Shown here: one piece after another, positions 9,380 through 16,580 of the stretch
Numbering within the stretch: position 1 is the first letter of the stretch
Layout of the letters: every line of letters begins with the position of its first letter
IMG/VR virus record: IMGVR_UViG_3300040751_001912
Coordinates: 1-28,113 of that record
DNA length: 28,113 nucleotides
Direction: 5' to 3' (one strand)
Source: a virus
Position numbers and translations under genes: made by a program
The notes under the pieces: model-generated
The model's input: only the letters and a program-made list of their open reading frames with translations
What the model was told of the DNA's origin: nothing
Database searches by the model: none

Positions 9380-9827
9380 TCTAAGATGGACCTATAATGA
9401 TTTTGAAGATTATGTATTAAGTTATGATGCTTATATGTATGATCGCACTTTATATATTGACAATCGTGGAAAAGATGTTAAAATAGTATCAGATGATTAT
9501 AATGAGTATTTAGCAAAAGTACAAGTAAAATTAGCAGAACAGCACGATACTATAAAAGTTGAAGGTATTGAAAAAATTGCTGGATGGGAAGACGGAACAA
9601 TTCACGCATTTAGATATTGGGAAAATTCTCCATCTTTTGAAGAACATACAGATCCAGTAGACGTGATACTGCAAGTACAAGAAGGTGCTAAATTAATCGA
9701 AGTAAATGGTATCGAAAAATATATAAGTGAAGAAGAAGTGTGGTGGATTCCAGCAAATACTCCACACAAAGCTTTAAATACAGTTGAAGGATTGATGTTT
9801 AGTTATGGCGTGTCCGATACAGGATAA
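9366..9827 (+). CDS. Cupin-domain protein
   Basis: A 153-residue protein; the frame extends upstream to 9285, but the ATG at 9366 gives the usual 14-base overlap and removes a Leu/Gln-rich stretch that is only the shadow of the preceding gene. The C-terminal 75 residues fit a single cupin barrel: FEEHTDPVDVILQVQEG (H94 and E106 as candidate ligands), a beta-hairpin LIEVNGIEKYISEEE, then WWIPANTPHKAL with H134. Only one His is obvious in the first motif, so metal binding is likely but not certain. Cupins can be dioxygenases, isomerases or sugar-binding domains. Its position inside a radical SAM operon suggests an accessory or modifying role on the same substrate. It overlaps the next gene by 23 bases. 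Confidence 0.75.
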   Translation: MQLPNLRWTYNDFEDYVLSYDAYMYDRTLYIDNRGKDVKIVSDDYNEYLAKVQVKLAEQHDTIKVEGIEKIAGWEDGTIHAFRYWENSPSFEEHTDPVDVILQVQEGAKLIEVNGIEKYISEEEVWWIPANTPHKALNTVEGLMFSYGVSDTG

Positions 9828-10851
9828 TATTACTGTTTATGTTAAAACAACCGAGACGTGCAATCTAAATTGTTTTCATTGTTTCACAAACGGTACTAAT
9901 GGAGCTAAAGTTTATTTTGACCCAGTGGCTACAGCTAACTGGGTCAATCAGCTCGATAAAGGTGATAACAGAGTTCACTTTGAATATCATGGTGGTGAGC
10001 CTATGCTTGCTCCTACTAAAGACCTATTTGATTTTTTCTTTAGAACATTTGATGTTTGGGAAAATAGAGCAACATATGGTATTACAACAAATCTCACTTA
10101 CAAATTAACAGAAGACAGATTAGACTTTTTTGATCATGTTATGGATGATGGTCGAATTGGTACTTCTTGGGATCCTACAATTCGCTTCGCAAATGAAAAA
10201 CAACGAAAGCTTTGGGAAGATAACGTTAAAGAATTAGTAAGTAAAGGTTTCCATTTAAAAGCTTTTATATCATTATCTAAAGACGTTGTCAATATGTCAC
10301 CAAGGTTTATTACAGATTATATGATGAATCTTGGTATTAAAGAACTTTCTTGGGAACGTATTACTGGAAATGGTAATGCTTTATTATATGGTGATAAGTT
10401 ATATCCAACAAATAAAGAGTTGCAAGACTTCTTTATGAGATGTCATACAGAATGTGCAGATTTAAGAGGAGAATTTGAAGATGTCTTCATGGAAACAGTC
10501 TATAACAAATTTGAAAAAGGACTCTTACACCAAGGAACGTTTTGCAGAGACTGTGAACAAAAATTATTTACGATTAATGCGACTGGTACTATTGCTGGCT
10601 GCCCTAACGCTGCTCCTACCGATTATTATGGCCATATTAATCAATCAGTAGATGAAGTAATAAATACACCTAAGAGGGGAGAAGTTATAGCAAAAGAACT
10701 CTTCTTAAGAGATCCTCGCTGTTATACTTGCCCAGTCTTTGGATATTGCGGATCTGATTGCCACCAACTTGAATGGCAAGACGATGTTTGTCCAGCCCCT
10801 AAAACTTTGATGATGGAATTATTGAATGGAATTAATCATAAAGCCCACTGA
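9805..10851 (+). CDS. Radical SAM/SPASM protein B (sulfatase-maturase-like cysteine pattern)
   Basis: A 348-residue radical SAM enzyme. The core motif is at C19, C23, C26 (TCNLNCFHCF), and HGGEP near residue 72 is the SAM-binding strand. The SPASM region is textbook: C250-X10-G261-X4-C266, then C306, C309, C315, C319 (CX2CX5CX3C) and C329, with an extra C247. This is the pattern of anaerobic sulfatase-maturating enzymes and many RiPP maturases, which use two auxiliary [4Fe-4S] clusters when acting on peptides. No precursor peptide gene is adjacent. The start at 9805 lies inside the cupin gene (23-base overlap), and there is no strong ribosome site, which is consistent with coupling. Catalytic residues are intact, so an active enzyme is expected; the substrate is unknown. 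Confidence 0.94.
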   Translation: MACPIQDNITVYVKTTETCNLNCFHCFTNGTNGAKVYFDPVATANWVNQLDKGDNRVHFEYHGGEPMLAPTKDLFDFFFRTFDVWENRATYGITTNLTYKLTEDRLDFFDHVMDDGRIGTSWDPTIRFANEKQRKLWEDNVKELVSKGFHLKAFISLSKDVVNMSPRFITDYMMNLGIKELSWERITGNGNALLYGDKLYPTNKELQDFFMRCHTECADLRGEFEDVFMETVYNKFEKGLLHQGTFCRDCEQKLFTINATGTIAGCPNAAPTDYYGHINQSVDEVINTPKRGEVIAKELFLRDPRCYTCPVFGYCGSDCHQLEWQDDVCPAPKTLMMELLNGINHKAH

Positions 10852-11878
10852 GGCATGTAACTTTAAATGTACTTTCTGTTCATCAACTAACATTGATCCA
10901 AAGAAAGCAAAGTTACTTGATCACGATTATATTTTTAAATTTCTAAAACGTTATCCTGAAACTAACACCATTATTGTAAATGGTGGAGATCCACTTATGG
11001 TGGAACCTGATTACTATTGGAAAATTATTGATCATCTTGATGAACATAATTATCGTGCTAATATTAGTTTTACTACTAATCTTTGGCCTTTTGTAATTAA
11101 ACCACAAAAATGGATTGATTTATTTCGTCATGAACGTATGGGAATTTGTACAAGTTTCCAATACGGTAAAGGTAGATTAAAAGGTGATTTTACTATTTTT
11201 ACTGAAAAGGATTTTTGGAGAGCATCTGATATGATGCTTGATCTCGTTGGTTATAGACCAGACTTTATTGCTGTAATGACAGATGAAGACGCACCAGATG
11301 CTATTCGTAATGTGGAACTTGCAAAAGAAATGAATGTCGAATGTAAGTTAAATTATGCTATGGCTTCTGGAGTACAAGGATCCACATATCGTTTAAGTAA
11401 GATCTATGAAACATATATAGAAATATACGATAGAGGTCTTTGGAAATGGGAATACAATACAAAACAAATGATGAAAAGGCTGCATGGTAATGCGACGTCT
11501 TGCCCGCAAAATAGAAGGTGTGATGAACATATCCGCGCTTTTAATCCTGGAGGTGATTATTATTCTTGCGGCTCTTTCGGTGATGATGGCGATTATCCTA
11601 TCGATTTTGAATATGAATTAAATGGTGGTAAAGCAACACCTTTGCAAGATGATTTTAATATTCAAACAATGAAAAACGCTTGTTGGACTTGCCCAATGTT
11701 TGAAATTTGTAATGGTTGCAAAAAGACTGTACGTGATATGAAACGTGAAGGTATTACTGAAGCTCATTGTAAACATATGAAAACTTTAGCACCTCGCATT
11801 CTTGAAATTAACGGGTTAGATCCTAATAGTGTAACCCCATATGTGAATGAGGAAGAAGATGTTCTCTGTATCAATTAA
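10826..11878 (+). CDS. Radical SAM/SPASM protein C
   Basis: A 350-residue radical SAM protein that begins almost directly with its barrel: MELIIKPTEACNFKCTFC, with C11, C15, C18. NGGDP near residue 54 is the SAM-binding strand. The auxiliary-cluster region has C232-X10-G-X4-C248, then C286, C289, C295, C298 and C315. The fourth cysteine spacing is CX2C where canonical SPASM has CX3C. C226 is an extra candidate. The core and all seven auxiliary positions are therefore present with slightly altered spacing. It overlaps the previous gene by 26 bases and the next by 20. Its general similarity to protein B suggests family expansion by duplication, but the two are too diverged for recent copying. 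Enzyme class is firm; the reaction is unknown. Confidence 0.93.
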   Translation: MELIIKPTEACNFKCTFCSSTNIDPKKAKLLDHDYIFKFLKRYPETNTIIVNGGDPLMVEPDYYWKIIDHLDEHNYRANISFTTNLWPFVIKPQKWIDLFRHERMGICTSFQYGKGRLKGDFTIFTEKDFWRASDMMLDLVGYRPDFIAVMTDEDAPDAIRNVELAKEMNVECKLNYAMASGVQGSTYRLSKIYETYIEIYDRGLWKWEYNTKQMMKRLHGNATSCPQNRRCDEHIRAFNPGGDYYSCGSFGDDGDYPIDFEYELNGGKATPLQDDFNIQTMKNACWTCPMFEICNGCKKTVRDMKREGITEAHCKHMKTLAPRILEINGLDPNSVTPYVNEEEDVLCIN

Positions 11879-12782
11879 TCCCACCTACTTTTGTAATTTT
11901 AATTGCGATTTTTGTTATTTAAGCAAAGAGCAATTACGTGATAGACAAACAGCTTCTATCGAAACGATTATGAAACGATTAAATGAAATAAATGAAACAA
12001 TTACACATATAGATCTATACGGTGGAGAGGTTGGATTATTACAAGACGATTATCTAAATGAATTAATTGATAGTATTAAAGCAGAATATAATCCAACAAT
12101 TTCTATTATTACAAATCTTTCTGCAATCCGTGAAGTATTTTTAAGACCAGATATTGATTTATCTGTGTCATATGATTTTGATGCACGAGAAAAAGAAATG
12201 ACTGTATTTACTAATATGTTAAAGCTGAACAGGCCGTTTTCAGTATTAACATTAGCATCAGAAAAAGTTATTAATAATGATGTAGATTATATGATTAATA
12301 TGTTTAATTCTTTGACTAATTTAATTGCTGTAGAGATTAAACCATTTAGTTCTACTACACACCGTACACAATATGTTACTGATTTGCAATATGAAGAGTT
12401 TATTAAAGAGTGGATTGATAGTCCAATTCCAAAAAATTGGTTGTTTATTAATCAAGATAAAATTGAGGAGTGCCTAGATGGAAATTATAATGCTTTTAGC
12501 GATAATCATGTTTATATTACTCCTAGCGGTAATTTTGCTGTACTGGATTTTGATTTATTGGGAAATGAAAGTTTTACAGAGCTCGATACTTTCGATGCAT
12601 ATCTATCTTGGGCAAATAGAGAAAAGCAGTCAGGAGTCAGTGACATCTGCAAACAATGTAAATACTTCGGCGGATGCTTAACGGAGCATTATAAGTATGT
12701 CGCGTTTGATCCAAAAATAAATGGTTGTAACGGTTATTTTAATCTACTAGAATGGTACAATGAAGAGCCAGTACGAGTATAG
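11859..12782 (+). CDS. Radical SAM protein D with reduced SPASM region
   Basis: A 307-residue radical SAM protein. I chose the ATG at 11859 because GAGG (11849-11852) sits 6 bases before it; an in-frame ATG at 11847 would add only MRKK and has no ribosome site. The core motif is C12, C16, C19 (FCNFNCDFCYL), and YGGEVG near residue 53 replaces GGEP. The C-terminal region is depleted: the CX10GX4C element is replaced by HVYITPSGNFAVLD, which has no cysteine. Of the CX2CX5CX3C...C element, C264, C267, C273 and C290 remain, but the fourth position is H277. At most one auxiliary cluster is therefore likely. Such twitch-like forms may bind substrate differently from full SPASM enzymes or act as partner subunits. 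It overlaps both neighbours by 20 and 23 bases. Confidence 0.9.
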   Translation: MFSVSINPTYFCNFNCDFCYLSKEQLRDRQTASIETIMKRLNEINETITHIDLYGGEVGLLQDDYLNELIDSIKAEYNPTISIITNLSAIREVFLRPDIDLSVSYDFDAREKEMTVFTNMLKLNRPFSVLTLASEKVINNDVDYMINMFNSLTNLIAVEIKPFSSTTHRTQYVTDLQYEEFIKEWIDSPIPKNWLFINQDKIEECLDGNYNAFSDNHVYITPSGNFAVLDFDLLGNESFTELDTFDAYLSWANREKQSGVSDICKQCKYFGGCLTEHYKYVAFDPKINGCNGYFNLLEWYNEEPVRV

Positions 12783-13506
12783 AGTTCAATATGAACAGCA
12801 ATATAGTAGAAATCTTGAGCCAGAATTAAGAACTGCTGAAGATGGTCACAGATATGCTATGTTTGTAAAAGGAAATACTTTTAATGTTGGTGGAAGAACA
12901 TATATATTCAAAGATCATTTAGGACAATATGTTAGTACTTTTGTAAGTCAATATTCTGATATTATAGATAATAATTTAGAGCCGGGCGTTAAAGATGCTG
13001 TACTTGCCTTACACGAAAAAGGTTATTTAACTTATACATCTTGCCAAGGACATGATGATTCTAAACACAGATATATTGGTGTAGTATTCAATACTAATGA
13101 GCAAAAAAGAAAATTTATCAGAGAAGTAAACAAACTCAAGTGTGATATATATTGGTATGACCACGCAATAAATACGGTTGAAAGACCACAAACAAGCATA
13201 CCTTGGTGGTCAGACGCTATAAAATTGCATATTGTTTATAATGATAATTCTTTTGCTAATTCGGCAGTTGTTGACAGAAGAGATAAACCATACACAGATG
13301 AAGAATTAACTAAATTTTGGAATATTCAAATGTGTAGAAACTACAATTATTACGAATCAATAATTTTGTGTTTTGGTTATCCTATGGTTGAAAAAAACTT
13401 GTGGGAAAAAATTAAAAAGATATTTTTCTATAATCATTATAAAGTAACTAGTGCATATTTTAATTTTTTAAATAAAGTCAATCAATTACCGGAGTATGAG
13501 AATTAA
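12760..13506 (+). CDS. Hypothetical protein with SCxGH motif (possibly TYW3-like)
   Basis: A 248-residue protein, coupled to the preceding radical SAM gene by a 23-base overlap. Around residues 78-110 it has a helix (VKDAVLALHEKG) followed by YLTYTSCQGHDDSKHRYIGVVF, giving S94-C95-Q96-G97-H98. A TxSCxG(H/R) turn after such a helix is reminiscent of the TYW3 (wybutosine-synthesis) fold and of uncharacterised phage proteins sharing this element. Full-length TYW3 similarity is not evident, so this is a hint and not a call. The C-terminal half is aromatic-rich (IQMCRNYNYYESIILCFGY) and basic near its end. Wybutosine synthesis includes a radical SAM step (TYW1), but the radical SAM proteins here lack the flavodoxin domain of eukaryotic TYW1 and look SPASM-type. 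Confidence 0.75.
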   Translation: MKSQYEYRVQYEQQYSRNLEPELRTAEDGHRYAMFVKGNTFNVGGRTYIFKDHLGQYVSTFVSQYSDIIDNNLEPGVKDAVLALHEKGYLTYTSCQGHDDSKHRYIGVVFNTNEQKRKFIREVNKLKCDIYWYDHAINTVERPQTSIPWWSDAIKLHIVYNDNSFANSAVVDRRDKPYTDEELTKFWNIQMCRNYNYYESIILCFGYPMVEKNLWEKIKKIFFYNHYKVTSAYFNFLNKVNQLPEYEN

Positions 13507-13507
13507 A

Positions 13508-13918
13508 ATGAAAGAATGGAAAGTTAGACAGCAGTATTTCGATATGATGAATCCAGATGCAGACTGGAAAGATGATTTAAACAAAGTAGATATCGTAGAA
13601 GTTGATGCTATGGATATTATTCCCGAAGCAATTCGACATTTTGAAGAGCATGTACCAGAATGGGTTTATCCATCTAAGTCTTATGTGGTAGCAATTTGTT
13701 ATGCACATTGGATATCTCAAGATTTCGACGAAGATTTTTACGAAACATTAGCAGATCCAGAATTACTTCCCCACGATCCATATTTTGTTCCATATGAAGA
13801 TGATAAACAAACATACGATGAAATTATTGAGGCAGTAACTCCAATTGATATGATTGGTATGGTACCAGATATTTACGAATATTATAGAGAAGAAATTCTG
13901 GAGTCTTTGATTGAATGA
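13508..13918 (+). CDS. Hypothetical acidic protein (136 aa)
   Basis: Small acidic protein beginning MKEWKVRQQYFDMMNPDADW. I favour the ATG at 13508, one base after the upstream stop, with GAG 7 bases before it. An in-frame ATG at 13496 would add MRIK, but its GGAG is only one base away and too close to act. The protein is rich in Asp, Glu, Tyr and Pro (DADWKDDLNKVDIVEVDAMD; FVPYEDDKQTYDEI) with no cysteine cluster and no recognised motif. It has one Cys, at about residue 64. It ends in a 4-base ATGA overlap with the first oxygenase gene, so it belongs to the same operon. Possible roles are a small partner protein or substrate carrier for the neighbouring enzymes. No family is recognised. Confidence 0.75.
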   Translation: MKEWKVRQQYFDMMNPDADWKDDLNKVDIVEVDAMDIIPEAIRHFEEHVPEWVYPSKSYVVAICYAHWISQDFDEDFYETLADPELLPHDPYFVPYEDDKQTYDEIIEAVTPIDMIGMVPDIYEYYREEILESLIE

Positions 13919-14427
13919 ATTATGAAAAATTACAAATAGACGGTTATGACCATTTTAACGACCCACGCGTTTTTACTTATTTAGAATGGTTTTATAAAAC
14001 TCCTTTTATGATTACTTATCAAGGAGTAAAATATCCGATTACTTATTGGCCTATAGGTGTATGGCTTTTAAGAATGACGCAGAAAAAAATAGACGAATTA
14101 ATATTATCAGATGAGCTTTGCACATTTGGTAATGTGGATGCTTGGAGAGGTATAGATAATAAAACTGATGTGTGGCATACAGATCACATTGAAGGATCTA
14201 ATCTTGCATTTCTCATGTATCTTACAGATATGGATGAATCTACTGGTGGTGGTATCCAAATTAAAAGAGCAAATTCATCCAATTATGCTACAATATATCC
14301 TAAGAAATATGATATTGTTGTTTTGAATCAAAACGGCGATCAATTTAGACATAAAGTTATAAACTTAAAACAACCAATAAATAGAGATGTAGCAAATATA
14401 GAATTTAATATTATGGAAAGGCTATAA
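13915..14427 (+). CDS. 2OG-Fe(II) oxygenase (prolyl-4-hydroxylase-like)
   Basis: A 170-residue double-stranded beta-helix dioxygenase. The facial triad is complete: H88 and D90 in VWHTDHIEG and H146 in FRHKVINL, with R157 eleven residues later as the 2-oxoglutarate carboxylate anchor. LAFLMYLTDMDESTGGGIQI is the typical strand pair after the first motif. Proteins of this superfamily hydroxylate proline, lysine or other residues, or small molecules, using O2, 2-oxoglutarate and ferrous iron. The protein is short for the family and has no signal peptide, so it acts in the host cytoplasm. It is joined to the previous gene by ATGA and separated from the next by one base. It is the only one of the three local oxygenases with a classical HxD. 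Confidence 0.9.
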   Translation: MNYEKLQIDGYDHFNDPRVFTYLEWFYKTPFMITYQGVKYPITYWPIGVWLLRMTQKKIDELILSDELCTFGNVDAWRGIDNKTDVWHTDHIEGSNLAFLMYLTDMDESTGGGIQIKRANSSNYATIYPKKYDIVVLNQNGDQFRHKVINLKQPINRDVANIEFNIMERL

Positions 14428-14428
14428 C

Positions 14429-15142
14429 ATGGATAATACAAATATTATAAAAATCCATCCTACACATATTCTAGTTAAAGAAATTCCATTTACAGACGAA
14501 GAAATGGATGAGCTGCGAGTTTGTGCAAAAGCAACGTGGACAGGCTATTACGAGCAAGGATTAGATAGTCATGACTATCAATGTAATTCCGATCCTTTTC
14601 CTCTTTTTACAAAAGAAAATTTAAATATTTTTCCAATTTTAGGTAAATTAAAAAATGAATTTGAAAAAGGCTTTTATGAATTGGCCATTTCTCACGAGGG
14701 AAATACATTAACAAGAGAACAAATTTCACACATGGTTGCTCAACAGCATGGGCAAATGCCAATTATGCAACAAGGTGATCTAATTGCGTTACATACACAT
14801 CCTGGATCATTAGCTTATGGTATTTTTTATTTAGATGACGTTGATAATGAAAAAGATGGTGGTATACTTCAATTGTGGGATCCTTCATTCCATGTGAATG
14901 CTGGCATGAGAAATCCACAAATTTATGAAGTGGATACTGTAGCTAGGAGATTAGTAATTGTGCCAACATACATTTGGCATAATGTTACACAATATTATGG
15001 AAAATCTGAAAGAATTTCTGTTATTTGTAATTTGTCAATTCATCCAGATTTTGAAAGAGTTTTAACATATAGTGGTGTACAGGAAAACGGTGCATTTACT
15101 GACAAAACAAAAGGTTCTGGATTTGATCCAGCGGCGGTGTAA
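14429..15142 (+). CDS. Putative 2OG-Fe(II) oxygenase (PF13759-like), second copy
   Basis: A 237-residue beta-helix protein. The first motif is LHTHPGSLAYGIFYL with H122 and H124, followed by DGGILQLWDPS. The distal ligand is H184 in IVPTYIWHNVTQ, and R195 sits eleven residues further on, matching the 2-oxoglutarate anchor position. The HxH form with a following GxxxYL strand is usual in the PF13759 type of putative 2OG oxygenase found in many marine phages and bacteria. Whether the second His or a later acidic residue such as D151 completes the metal site cannot be settled here. AAAGG precedes the start by about 8 bases. A 35-residue C-terminal tail after the barrel is Gly/Thr/Lys-rich and probably flexible. 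Confidence 0.86.
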   Translation: MDNTNIIKIHPTHILVKEIPFTDEEMDELRVCAKATWTGYYEQGLDSHDYQCNSDPFPLFTKENLNIFPILGKLKNEFEKGFYELAISHEGNTLTREQISHMVAQQHGQMPIMQQGDLIALHTHPGSLAYGIFYLDDVDNEKDGGILQLWDPSFHVNAGMRNPQIYEVDTVARRLVIVPTYIWHNVTQYYGKSERISVICNLSIHPDFERVLTYSGVQENGAFTDKTKGSGFDPAAV

Positions 15143-15143
15143 T

Positions 15144-15704
15144 ATGGAATATAAAGATTTATGGCCTACGACAGTAGGGTTTGGAAAATTTGATTCTGTG
15201 GAATTATCTCAGTATATTCTTATGAATTACGATATGAGCAATCCTCCTAGTGATATGCAAGGTAAAAACATTTTTAACGATCATACATCATATATGCAAA
15301 AATTTCAAAATGATGTTTATGGTGCTTTTAATAATTATTTAACACATACTATTGGTAAAAAGATTAGTGATTGGAAATATCATGAAATGAAAGCTTGGAT
15401 TACTGGGCATGATTATGAATATAATATGACTATTCATAATCACTCTGGTGCTCATTTATCTGGTGTATTTTATGTTTTAGCCGAAGATCAAAAATCTGGT
15501 GGCGATATTGTATTTTCTGATCCAAGAAGCAACGCTAATAGAGGTTATGACGAATATTTTGATCCTATGTTTGATAGACTTATTCACAGACCGCAAACTG
15601 GTGATTATATGATTTTTCCAAGTTTCACGTATCATCATGTAAATCCATATTATTCAAATCTTAGAATTTGTGTTCCGGTTGATCTTTATTTGTACAGAGG
15701 TTAA
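15144..15704 (+). CDS. Putative 2OG-Fe(II) oxygenase (PF13759-like), third copy
   Basis: A 186-residue protein starting one base after the previous stop at ATG 15144 (MEYKDLWPTTVGFGKFD). The longer in-frame start at 15072 would run through the preceding gene and is rejected. PF13759 features are clear: an N-terminal LWPT segment, TIHNHSGAHLSGVFYVL with H98 and H100, GGDIVFSDPR, then DYMIFPSFTYHHVNPY with H164/H165 and R174. The order and spacing match the second copy, although the identity is visibly low. It is the last gene of the operon that begins at 6313, and a late promoter follows within five bases of its stop. Substrate unknown; phage homologues are often assumed to hydroxylate virion proteins, but that is not shown here. 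Confidence 0.88.
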   Translation: MEYKDLWPTTVGFGKFDSVELSQYILMNYDMSNPPSDMQGKNIFNDHTSYMQKFQNDVYGAFNNYLTHTIGKKISDWKYHEMKAWITGHDYEYNMTIHNHSGAHLSGVFYVLAEDQKSGGDIVFSDPRSNANRGYDEYFDPMFDRLIHRPQTGDYMIFPSFTYHHVNPYYSNLRICVPVDLYLYRG

Positions 15705-15708
15705 AACA

Positions 15709-15716
15709 TATAAATA
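15709..15716 (+). promoter_or_regulatory. T4-type late promoter TATAAATA
   Basis: An exact late-promoter core lies in the 79-base gap after the third oxygenase gene and 67 bases before the next ATG. It continues as TATAAATAGAAACA, identical over 14 bases to the promoter before the tail sheath gene. It would be recognised by the phage late sigma factor and coactivator (gp55/gp33 type), with transcription starting about 6 bases downstream. Confidence 0.85.
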
Positions 15717-15783
15717 GAAACATGAATGGTTTATGTCGACAAATAAAAAAACCAATACAAGTTAACTTAATGGAGAAAATAAA

Positions 15784-16203
15784 ATGGCTCTAACACTTAC
15801 ATATTCTGTTACTAATCTTAAAGTAAAAGATCAAGTAAACAGCGAAGGTACAACTCTTTCCAATGCAGTTTGTCAAACATACTGGAAAGTTGTTGGTGAA
15901 GACGAAAACGGCAATCAAGCAGATTGGGCCGGTGCAACTCCTTTTACAGCTGAAAATGTCCCAGCTGCATCATTTATTTCTTTTGATGATCTAGTAGAAG
16001 AAGATGTTCTTGGTTGGATTAAAGCCGTAGTAGACGGTGATCCTACTTATAAAGCTCATATCATTGATCAGCTACAAAGAAAAATCGATCAAGATGCTGC
16101 TCGTGATGCAACAATGCCTTGGGCGCCTGATGTAACACCGCCGGCACCTGAAGCTGGTGAGGCTGATCCAAATGTAGCCGATCCAGTAGACCCAGAAGCA
16201 TAA
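15784..16203 (+). CDS. Small phage protein, paralogue 1, with Pro/Glu-rich tail
   Basis: A 139-residue protein with GGAG before the ATG and a late promoter upstream, so expressed late. Residues 1-105 form a domain shared with the next gene: Y-(S/K)-(V/I)-x-N-L, then NSEG, (V/Q)xWK, AxxxPASxFI(S/N)F, VLxW(I/V). The last 30 residues are a Pro/Ala/Glu/Asp-rich tail (TPPAPEAGEADPNVADP) that is probably disordered. Short proteins with this shared domain are common in marine T4-like phages without a known function. A virion or virion-associated role fits the late promoter; no enzyme motif is seen. Confidence 0.8.
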   Translation: MALTLTYSVTNLKVKDQVNSEGTTLSNAVCQTYWKVVGEDENGNQADWAGATPFTAENVPAASFISFDDLVEEDVLGWIKAVVDGDPTYKAHIIDQLQRKIDQDAARDATMPWAPDVTPPAPEAGEADPNVADPVDPEA

Positions 16204-16219
16204 GTAGAGGAATTCTATC

Positions 16220-16549
16220 GTGAATTATACCTGGAAAATAATGAACTTAGGTACAATGGATGAATTGAATTCTGAAGGCGAAGTTCTTCCGAATTCGATT
16301 GTTTCTGTTCGCTGGAAGAAAATTGCTACAGATACAGATGGATCTACTGCAACATATCTAGGTAAAACAACACTAACTGCTGCAAATACACCAGCATCAG
16401 AATTTATTAATTTTAATAGTGTATCTCAAGATACTGTGCTCGAATGGGTTCAAAACTCTTTAGGTCCTGCCGAGATAAATACAATTAATAAAATATTAGA
16501 GAAGAAGATACAAGAAGGCAAAGTTAGAAAACAAACACCTAATTGGTAA
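16220..16549 (+). CDS. Small phage protein, paralogue 2 (GTG start)
   Basis: A 109-residue protein starting with GTG at 16220, with AGAGG 9 bases upstream. It is a diverged duplicate of the preceding gene: both have the NSEG...LxN(A/S)(V/I) segment near residues 20-30, (Y/R)WK(V/K)(V/I), the AxxxPAS-(S/E)-FI(S/N)F block and a final amphipathic helix ending in basic residues. It lacks the Pro/Glu tail and instead ends EKKIQEGKVRKQTPNW. The two are co-transcribed with a 16-base gap. Function unknown. Confidence 0.78.
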   Translation: MNYTWKIMNLGTMDELNSEGEVLPNSIVSVRWKKIATDTDGSTATYLGKTTLTAANTPASEFINFNSVSQDTVLEWVQNSLGPAEINTINKILEKKIQEGKVRKQTPNW

Positions 16550-16580
16550 CTTTTTATTATTTTTATATTATGGAGAAAAG

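Noticed and set aside
6313-12782. Classical RiPP gene cluster
   Set aside because: No short precursor-like gene with leader and core, no peptidase and no transporter are present, so the RiPP label is not supported despite the SPASM enzymes.
15072-15143. Upstream extension of the third oxygenase gene
   Set aside because: It lies wholly in the preceding gene in another frame; the start one base after that gene's stop gives a family-typical N-terminus.
15722-15793. Tiny ORF (23 codons) between the late promoter and the gene at 15784
   Set aside because: Its ATG is at the expected RNA 5' end with no ribosome site, and it overlaps the next start out of frame; most likely chance.
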